Program-made: the position numbers and the translations under genes
The notes under the pieces: model-generated
Database searches by the model: none
Told to the model about the DNA's origin: nothing
Seen by the model: only the letters and a program-made list of their open reading frames with translations
Shown here: piece after piece, positions 1-9,000 of the stretch
Position numbering within the stretch: the first letter of the stretch is position 1
Layout: every line of letters begins with the position of its first letter
Source: a virus
Direction: 5' to 3' (one strand)
IMG/VR virus record: IMGVR_UViG_3300044522_000701
Coordinates: 1-21,601 of that record
DNA length: 21,601 nt

Positions 1-1
1 G

Positions 2-412
2 TTGAACCTTCAGGCTAATTGGGATATGCTTTGGATTGGACACAAAGGATGCGACAGCGACCCCATTCTTGGCGGTGACGCTGGCACGAGAATCAACACA
101 CGCTTTGGTCAAGGCTGGATGAACTTTATGTTTCCCCTGCGTGACTGGTCGCACGATGACATCTGGGAGTACATCGAGGCTAATGATGTCCCTTGGGATA
201 AGGATAGATATGAGAAGGTAGACGGCAAGTATCGTGAGAAGGCTGATAGGTCTTTCAATGTAGACTATGTCCACGCCTGCACCGCCTGCATCGACAAGAG
301 ACCTGATGCGGCAAAAACTGTTTACTGCCCTAAGTTTAAAGGTACTGTTGAGAACGCCTCAGCAAGATACCCTTGGGCAGACCAAACACCTCTTTCTTAT
401 ATGAAAGACTAA
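2..412 (+). CDS. PAPS reductase-like protein, 3' part only
   Basis: The reading frame is open at the left edge, so the N-terminal nucleotide-binding half lies outside the window and the true start is not visible. The visible 136 residues resemble the C-terminal half of phosphoadenosine-phosphosulfate reductase / ATP-pyrophosphatase-fold proteins. They include a GGDAGTR segment, the PLRDWSHDDIWEYIE segment (the usual 'PLrdWt..diweYi' signature) and a late cysteine cluster CTACIDKRP...VYC that could bind zinc or act in thiol chemistry. True PAPS reductases reduce activated sulfate to sulfite. Phage homologues are common, but their substrate is usually unknown and could concern sulfur or nucleic-acid thiolation. 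The stop lies 4 bases before the next gene, so it appears co-transcribed with virion genes. Family assignment is good; reaction is uncertain. Confidence 0.8.
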   Translation: MNLQANWDMLWIGHKGCDSDPILGGDAGTRINTRFGQGWMNFMFPLRDWSHDDIWEYIEANDVPWDKDRYEKVDGKYREKADRSFNVDYVHACTACIDKRPDAAKTVYCPKFKGTVENASARYPWADQTPLSYMKD

Positions 413-416
413 CTTT

Positions 417-3011
417 ATGGCTAAAACATTTGGACAGTATACTGGTGGCATTCAAGCCATTCAAGGCATCGAGCAATATGGTGCTCAAAATGCCGAGATG
501 ATTTCTAAGGCTTGGGGTGGAGTTGCTAATACAATATCCAACACATACAAGACTATCAACGAACAGGAAGAGCAGACTACTGTAAACAGAGAGCAGGCTA
601 AGGGTACGGCTGACAATCTTACTGCAATTAAGAAGTTGATGGATGCAAATCCTGACACCAAGAACAGTCCTCTCTCGATGAGTATCAATGAAATGATAGT
701 CAAGTTGGGTACGGCTGGAGAGATGAACAACGGACAACTTAAAGGTGTCCTTAAATCTGCTGAAGTTTTCACATCTCAGTTGCCTCTTACGATGCAGTTG
801 CAGGACAAGGCGTTCTTGGCTCAGACTACTGTTGGCATTCAGAAGGCTCTTGCGGCTCAAAAAAATCGTACAGTTAAAGATGATACTGGCTACGATATTC
901 CAGTTCCGGGATTCTCTGGAGGAAGCCCTGACAAGTATCAAAGAGACCTCAGAACATTCTTTGAGCAACATAAGCAAGCCAACCCTAAGGTTGAACTTGA
1001 TGTAGACAAGGCTGTCAGAGACTCCATTCAAATGACCATTCAGGGGTTCACTAATGACCCTGACCTGAAGAAAAGCGACCCTGCATATCAGCAACATCTT
1101 ATCAGAGGTTTTGAAGCCCTTGGAAAGGTTGACGCTGAAATCCCGCAAGCAGGTGGTTGGTTTGGTAAAACCGAGGAAGATGTGTTCAAGGCTATGGATG
1201 AAGTTGCGGCGGCTGATAGGCTTGCCAATCAATCACCTGCTGACATCCGTAGAGGAGAAATTGCGGCTCAGGCTCTAGAGGCTCAGCGTAAGGCTGGAAA
1301 CCTTCCTCCTACTGAAGGAACTGCACCTGCCGCACCTTCCGCACCTACAGAATACAAGACTGCTACTCAAAAGTACGAAGCGGCTAAGACTGAAGTAGAG
1401 AAGTCTGTTGCCGATGCAACTGCCGAAGAGAAAACATATGACGATAAGGCAACAGCGTTTGTAAAAACTACTTCTGGAAGTCTGACTCCTGAGCAGAGTA
1501 AACACTTTAGTTGGCTTCTAAAGAAAGGCGAAGAAGCAAAAAAGAAGAAAGAAACGGCTCAAGCAAAACTTGACGGACTTGACGAAGACACATTCACAAG
1601 CGATGTTGTTCCTGTTGCTGAACAAGCGGCTCAGGCAAAGAACGCTGACACTACCTTTAAAAACTTAACCGAAGCCATCACGCTTCAAGAGGAACTGAAG
1701 TATCTAGAAAAGCAGAAAGCGTCACTTCAAGACCCCAATGGGTATGTCGGCATTCTTGACAGGGCAGACACAGCCTCAATGTTTGGTGGAGGTTCTGGTC
1801 TTGAACAGGCTGTTAACCTTAACCCTGCTGTGCAGGAGGCAATTGCAAAACTAAAGACTGGTGCAGTTTCTGATATTGCTAAAGAACATAACGCAAAGAA
1901 TTACTACAAGCAATTTATCACTCCGAGAGCAGAAGACCTCAATAACTTCATTCGTGATGTAAGAACAAAACAAAATGCTCCTCTTGCTGATGGCTCTGCA
2001 ATGAAGCCAGAAAACAGACAGGATGCCCTTGGGATGGTTGAAGGAAGAATTGCAAAACTTAAGGAAGAAATTGCGGGAAGAAAGCCCAAGGTTGCGGATG
2101 CAACTCCTGCTTCAGTTACGGCTGAGTCTAAGGTTCGTGTTGCTGAGGCTACAGGCGTTACTCCTGAAGCACCAAAGGAAGACCCTTACGCTAGCGGATT
2201 TAATTATGGTATGACAATTCCTGGGGTATTCAAAAATGAAAGACCTCTTACTTACGAAGAAGAAAAAGAAGGTATCAGAAAGTGGTTTGAAGAAAATCAC
2301 GCTGGCGTTGTTCCGTCTACGATTGATGCTATTTACAAGACTATCAGACCTGAGGCGGCTCTTATCATTAAGACTCTTCCTACTGGCGAGAAACTGATAT
2401 ATAATGAAGGCAAGGGTTGGTCTCAACTTACTCAGATGGCTCAGACTAAGGGTCAGACAGACGAAGAGAAAAGCGATGCTGGTCTATATAACTTTGGACA
2501 GATTGTTGGAAACAGAAGAATTCCTACCGAAGCAAGAGTTAACTCTGGCATTATGGTCAATGGTTTCTTTAGCGGTGGTAAGAAGAGAGCCGAAGAATTC
2601 AATCAAGCCCTTACAGACACAGCCACACTTACTGAACACATTCCTCAACTTGTAGATATGTTCGGAAAATTTGGACACTCATTTAAGACATTAAACCCAG
2701 AACAACAAGGTGTTGCGATGGGTCTTCTTGGTAAGATTCGTGCCGCTATTAAGGTAGAAACCATTGGTACTGGTCCAATTGCTATTGCTGAACACAAGAT
2801 GCTTCAGGAAAGACTTGGTGACCCCAATGCTTGGCTAACCTTTGATACTCACGAAATTGCTAAACTTCAGTCTATCCTTAATACATCTAAGTCGCAACTT
2901 CAGAGACTGGGAACTGGCGTTACTGTTACATTCAGACAGCCTACTGTTGCTGGACAGAACCCTATACAGCAGAACAAACTTGACAACCGCATTAATCAGC
3001 CTTCTAAGTAA
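417..3011 (+). CDS. Probable internal (ejected) virion protein, 864 aa
   Basis: I do not recognise a named family. The protein is long, Ala/Lys/Glu-rich and mostly helical in appearance. A Gly/Gln/Ala-rich N-terminus (MAKTFGQYTGGIQAIQGIEQ) is followed by Ala/Pro-rich linker sequence around residues 285-315 and strongly coiled-coil-like stretches around 318-450. A more globular part begins near residue 595 (GFNYGMTIPGVF). The C-terminal region contains GPIAIAEHKMLQERLGDP near residue 785. Its position directly before a giant, domain-rich protein and holin resembles the internal-core protein block of T7-like phages (gp14-gp16). I therefore infer a virion core or ejection protein. The start at 417 is 4 bases after the upstream stop and has no Shine-Dalgarno sequence (AACTTTATG). 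A structural scaffold or tail role is the main alternative. Confidence 0.7.
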   Translation: MAKTFGQYTGGIQAIQGIEQYGAQNAEMISKAWGGVANTISNTYKTINEQEEQTTVNREQAKGTADNLTAIKKLMDANPDTKNSPLSMSINEMIVKLGTAGEMNNGQLKGVLKSAEVFTSQLPLTMQLQDKAFLAQTTVGIQKALAAQKNRTVKDDTGYDIPVPGFSGGSPDKYQRDLRTFFEQHKQANPKVELDVDKAVRDSIQMTIQGFTNDPDLKKSDPAYQQHLIRGFEALGKVDAEIPQAGGWFGKTEEDVFKAMDEVAAADRLANQSPADIRRGEIAAQALEAQRKAGNLPPTEGTAPAAPSAPTEYKTATQKYEAAKTEVEKSVADATAEEKTYDDKATAFVKTTSGSLTPEQSKHFSWLLKKGEEAKKKKETAQAKLDGLDEDTFTSDVVPVAEQAAQAKNADTTFKNLTEAITLQEELKYLEKQKASLQDPNGYVGILDRADTASMFGGGSGLEQAVNLNPAVQEAIAKLKTGAVSDIAKEHNAKNYYKQFITPRAEDLNNFIRDVRTKQNAPLADGSAMKPENRQDALGMVEGRIAKLKEEIAGRKPKVADATPASVTAESKVRVAEATGVTPEAPKEDPYASGFNYGMTIPGVFKNERPLTYEEEKEGIRKWFEENHAGVVPSTIDAIYKTIRPEAALIIKTLPTGEKLIYNEGKGWSQLTQMAQTKGQTDEEKSDAGLYNFGQIVGNRRIPTEARVNSGIMVNGFFSGGKKRAEEFNQALTDTATLTEHIPQLVDMFGKFGHSFKTLNPEQQGVAMGLLGKIRAAIKVETIGTGPIAIAEHKMLQERLGDPNAWLTFDTHEIAKLQSILNTSKSQLQRLGTGVTVTFRQPTVAGQNPIQQNKLDNRINQPSK

Positions 3012-3016
3012 ATTAT

Positions 3017-6000
3017 ATGCCTGAAGAACTCTATAATACTCCTGCCCCTAGACTGTCTACAGCAAGCGGTTGGATGGCTGGGCAAGCGGCAGGACAGCAA
3101 GACCAGTCTACTCAAGGAATGAATGAGCAAACAAAGGCTTATATTGAGACGCTTGCTCCTGAAGATAGACAAAAGGCTATTGATGAATTCAATGCTCCTT
3201 TGACTGGTATGGAAGTCTATGAGGCTCTTAAGCAAAGCCCTGACTTCACACCTACGCACGAAGAGTACACAAAGTTCCTTGCATATGATAAAGAACACAA
3301 GTCCAGCATTTTGGCTGGTCTTGCCGAGGGTGCTGGTGCTGTTATGGGTGACCTTGGTCGGGCGGCTGGTGCTGTAGTTGACCACCCCCTCAAGAGCCTC
3401 GCTACTGCCCCTGCGAACCTTATTGAGGCATTTGCACAGGGTACTCGAAACCTTTATGGTATGGTGTCTCAGTCTGCTAGTCCTAATAGCGTTCTGTTCA
3501 AGATGAGAAATGCCCTTGCTGGAGATGGTACTGTTGACGGCTATAATCAGTTTCTTGAGGCTCGTAAGTTCAATAAGCATTCTGCGGATATTGCGTCTGG
3601 CAAGGAAACGCTCATTATGGACAAGGATGTCATTGACCACGACATCACGCTTGCGATGTCTTATATCGCTGACCCTACTTTATTTATTCCTTTTGGTGCG
3701 GCGGCTACTGCTGGTATGAAGGCTGTTGGTCTTGGGTCTAAACTTGCCGCAGTTGGCGGGAGAGCATCCGCTATTAAGGCGGCTCTTATTGGTGGCGGTC
3801 TTAAGTGGGGCGTTGGTGCTCCCATTGAGGCTATTGCTAATGTTACTAGAGGTACAATCGAAAAGGCGGCAAGCCTTGGTGGTACTGTGCTAGAAACTAC
3901 TACAGGCATTTCTGCGGCTGAACTGAGGGCTACGGCTAGACTCTCTGCCGCAGGCACTACAACGGCTTCTGCCCTTGGTGGTCATATTCCTATCGTATCT
4001 GACATCAGCAATGTTTATGTTGCATCTGGTGCGGCTAGGGGTTTCGGTGAAGCCATTGGTGCTGTTGGTGAGCAGATTCAAAAACGAGGCTTCAAGCGTG
4101 GCTACGATTCCTTTGCTCGTGAGGCTCTTGAACAGACAAAGGGTCTCTCTCCTCACGCTCAGGGACTCCTGAAGGTGCTTGATGCAATTGACCCTATGAT
4201 GTCATATGGCTATGGAACGGCTGTAGGTATGGGACACGGAGCACTTATTGGCGGTACTCTTGGTTATCTTAATGCAGGAGAAGAAGGTCTTGGACACGGA
4301 CTTGGTGCTGGTATCGCCCTTGGCGGTGTTGGTTCTATTGCTGGCAGGGTGTTTGCTGATGCTACTGGTGGCACTAAGATGGCTAGAGCAGAAGTGCAAG
4401 GTACTTTTAATATCGAAAGTATGAGGGCTGATAAGCACCAAAACCTTCCTGCGGCTGAACTGCTACTTGAACTAGGTACTCGCAATGGAGACAGGGCTGG
4501 TGCTTTGCAGGTCATTGGCGGTCTTGGAAGAATTGCTCCCGACCTAAGACTTCTTCTTGGCAATGTTGAAAGCCAAAAGAAACTGCTTCAGTCTAAAGGA
4601 CTCAATGCAGATGGTCATAGAGTTGATAAGGTTACTGGTAAGGTTGAAATAGGTAAAGATGGTAAGCCTATTCCGTATGAAGCCCCTCTATCCGCATTTT
4701 ATGGTGGCGAAGGTTTCACGATGCACACCGAAAAACTTGGTGATGGCAAGCAAGAGGTAACAGTTGTTATCAACACAGATGCCCTTGCTAGCGGTAGCAA
4801 GAATGTTATGCACCACGAACTTTTCCACGCTGTCTTTAAGACAACGATTATGGAGAAGATGTTCAGACAAGGCTTCTCTGAGGCTATCCTTGGCAAGTTT
4901 GATGCTAATGGCATTAAGGTTAAGGACTCTGAAATTAACCCTAAAGAGTTCAGGGCGTTCGTTATGAGAGAACTCAGGTTCAAACGAGATGCTCAAGGAA
5001 ATCAACTTGGTGCTGTTGAGGTCAATAGAAGACTCAAGGAGTTTGATGCTCACCTTGCCGAGTACCAGAAGGCTGGAAGTACAACAAGGATGAACCCTGA
5101 CTCTGCTAAGGCTCTTGATTATCTCGTTGAAGAATTTGGTGCTCACTACGCCACACAGTTTATGAAGGGCAAGCCTGTTGACTACCTGTTCCGTGGAGCA
5201 GAGTACACAGGTATGCAAGGCGTTATGGATAGACTACATAATAACTTCCTAGACTTCTGGCAGGGACAGACTGCTAGACAGAACCCCACATTTGGAGACT
5301 TCAAGTCCAAGTCATTTGATGAATCATTTGGTCCGAACAAGGGCAAGCGTACTCTTGAACAAAGAAGTGCGGCTCTTGACTATATGGTGCAAGACCTTCT
5401 GCGTTCTGTCGCTGGCAAACGCAAGGGAAGCACGAACTCTTTTGATGTTAGAAGTCTTTCTCCTGAGGCTCGCAATGCTTACTTTGATAGTGCTGGTATG
5501 GATGGAGTGAGGGCTTACTATGACAAGGATGGCAACCTCCGCAATGTCACAGAGGCTCAGGTTAGAACTGAAAGACTTGAAGTCGGTAAGGCTATTCACG
5601 AGTCTCTGTCTAAACTTGACCCTAAGGAAACTGTTGGACTTGTTGATGCTGACGGAAACTTTGGTTCTTCCTCAACGCTTGGTACTAAGTTTAACGACAC
5701 AGTACTGGCTCACCTAGTCAAAGAAGGTCACATCAGCCAGCAACTTGCTGAGCGTATTAAGACTGTTCAGGATATTGTTAGCGGTAAGGGTTCTAATCGT
5801 GTCTCGTACCTCTACAAGGGTGCGTCTATGGAAACCGAAGTTGGTCCGAATTCGCCTCGTGTTTACGGCAAGGATGTTCCTATCACATCTAGAGAAACCA
5901 TTGTCGTAGGATACAGCATTAAGATTAAAAAGGATGGTGGTCTGTCTCTTGTTATGAAAGGACTGGACGCTAATGTCATTGATGCCAGAGGTAACATTCA

Positions 6001-9000
6001 ATGGGCTAAGCCTGAAGTTAGAGCACTTTGGCAGGGCGATAGAAATGCTTTTGACCAGTCGTTCTTTGAGTACCTAAGCAACGCTAGTAAGGCTAGCACA
6101 GATAGAACTCGTGTCGAGTCTTCCCTCCTTCCCCTGCTTGCTCGTGGTGACGGATTTGGTGCAGAGCGTAGAAACATTATGCACCAGTTCCTTGGTATGG
6201 CTAAGAGAAAGGATGCAGGATACTTCAATGTTCCCATCGCTGAGATTCCTAGAGGCAAGACCTCTGTTGTCACTAACTTCACGATGGACACGATGAGTCC
6301 TATGCAGAGCAACTCGCCTCTGCGTTATGACTTCAACTTAGACAATGCTCATAGCGACCTCTCTAGAAACTTTAAGGTGTCTGATATGGAATACGAAAAG
6401 ACTCCTCAGGCAGACATATACACTCACGCATCTGGATTTAAGATTATTGCTGACAAGAATGGTGCGTCTAAACTTTACGATAATCGTGGTCAATCCCTAG
6501 GTTCGTTTAAGGACAAAGACCTTGCTTCTGGTGCAATGGAAAAGGCTTATCTGTACGAACGAGCCGAGACCAATGTTCGCATTGAACGAGTCAAAGAAGA
6601 CCAACAGAAACAACAGCAGAACTTCAAGGTCTGGGATGGCAAGACAATGGAAGAAGCCAGACGGCTTGGAGACATCTTTGAGACAGAAGAAGGCAAAACT
6701 TTCGTACAAGGCACTTCTCTTATTCGTCAGACTCGTGAAGAGTTCTACAGCGACAACTTTACTAAACTCCGACAGGCAGACCCTGATACAGTTATGGCAG
6801 TCACGGAGCAGATTGCTCAGCGTGGTTATCAACTCAGAGAACTTAGAACTCAGGCTTACGACAAAGTGCAGGCTGAACTAGCCAAGGGCAAGGGCAGAGC
6901 CTACAAGTTGGCTCGTGACCAGTACGATGTCATCGTCTCTCACGCTGACAGATATAACGACATCCTGCTTGCTTACGAAAGAGCAACTAGAGCCAAGACC
7001 AATGGTCAGGGCATCCTTGACTACATCAACACTCACAGACGCACCTCTACTGGCTATGACAATATGGCTAAGGTGTTCTTTGGAGACCACTACGACTCTC
7101 AGTTCCAGACTGGCAAGGCTGTCACTACTGTGGCTACACACGGAACAAGCAGTCACGAACTGCTGACCTCTAGAGAGTTCGACCCTGCACAATCTGGTTC
7201 TAAGCACGGAGCAGAACACGACAAGGTTGGCATCTTCCTGTCTGGCGAGACTAAGACCTCTCACGGCTACGCTGACCCTAAGGAGGGTGGCTTTGGATAT
7301 CGTCAGGTTAGAGCCGCCATTAAGTTCAACAACCCCCTAGTAGTTGACGCTGAGTTCAGATGCTACAGCCCTGAAATATACGAAGGGTATATGAGAAAGG
7401 TAAGAGATGGCGGTCACGATGGCGTTATCATCAAGAATGTTTACGATGGTGGTAGTGCTGATACTGTCTTCATTATCAATAACGAGTCCGTAAAAGATAA
7501 CACGGCTATCATTGACACGCACATTGGTATGGAGCGAGTCACCAGACAGTCCGAACAGATGGGTAGTGTGTCTGCTGACAGCGACCAAGGCTCTGTTAGA
7601 TACCCGATTCAGGAATCTACGCCTCGTGGCAAGGGAGTCCGTGTCGGCTCTGAATTAGGTCTGTCTTGGAAGGTTGATGACTCTCCCAAGATGTCTCCTC
7701 AGGAAGCACTTAAGGAAGCGGCATTTGAAAGAGTTATTCCTACTGCAAAGATTGATGAGGCTAAGATTGCTGGCAGGTATGAAGAGGGCGTTGATATCAC
7801 ACGCCTTGCTGATAAGAATGTTGCTGTTCTTGCTTATGACTCTGCTGGTGTTCTTCACCTCGCTGATAAGGGTACTGGTCAAAAGATGGCTGACTCTAAT
7901 GCTTGGGGCGGTGCGATGCACTCCGTCAGGTCTGAGGCTCTTAGATACGGCAACACCGCCATTGCATCTACGATGCAGGGCGTGAATGCCATCATAAAGG
8001 TTCTTGGAAGCGTTGAGGCTAAGGCTAAAGCGGCTGGTGAGAAGACCTACTATGCCACAATCCTTGGTGCTAACCCTGAGAAGATGATGTCTTCTACTGT
8101 TGGCGTTAGAATCGCTAACTCGCATATCACTAAACTTATGGCTAATGGTATGCTTCACGAGAGCGATGTTCGTGGTGCTATCCTGAAGATTGCTGGCTCT
8201 AAGAGTGGAGACAAGTTGATGTTCCCCAATCTTGGAGTCACGGAAGGAATGACTACGGCTGAAATGATTCAGACAATCAGTTCCGTCTTTGCCAGACCTC
8301 TTCCAGAAAATAACAAGGCTATATCTGCAAGCACTAAGGGTTCTGCCTTCAAGCAGAAGACTGCGTTCATTGAAAGCCTTGTCAGAAACATTAAGGCTTC
8401 CGACTCTTGGAAGGCTAACGCTGAAGGAATTAAGAAGTACCTAGGAACGAACGAGTCGATGAACAATGCTGAAGGTATCATTAAGGCTCTTGGTCTTTCT
8501 GCTACAGACCCTACGAATTTCGATAAGTCTGGAAATGTAATCAAGAATGGTCATATGTATATGGCTCTTGAGTTCATTACTGGTAAGGAGATTGAATACA
8601 GAAAGGGCGGTCACCCTAGTTATCCTTACGATATTAGATACAAGGACGGCTCTCCTGTAAAGGTTCTCAGATTTGAAACCCCGATGCTTGCGACAGATGC
8701 CGCTGGCAGTAAGGAAGGCATTGATATTGGAAATAGACTTACTGTTCAGGTTGCTGAAAAGACTAAGGGTCATCCTAGATTTGGTATGCAAAAGATGGAC
8801 GCTCAGGGTAATCCTGTGTTTACTGATGTGCCTTCTTATACCTATGAAGTCCCGACAGGCTCTGGAACAGGTGAAATGAGAATGAAGAGTGCTAGTAATA
8901 TGGTTAGCCGTGACCCTAACTTCAACACAGGAAAGACAACGGCTGAACTTGGACTTAAGGACACGCTTGCATTCAAGGTAAGAGATAAGTTCTACTCTCC

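Noticed and set aside
336-1232. Long antisense open frame (298 codons) opposite the 864-residue gene
   Set aside because: It lies entirely across two well-supported plus-strand genes, has no recognisable domain and looks like a by-product of codon bias.
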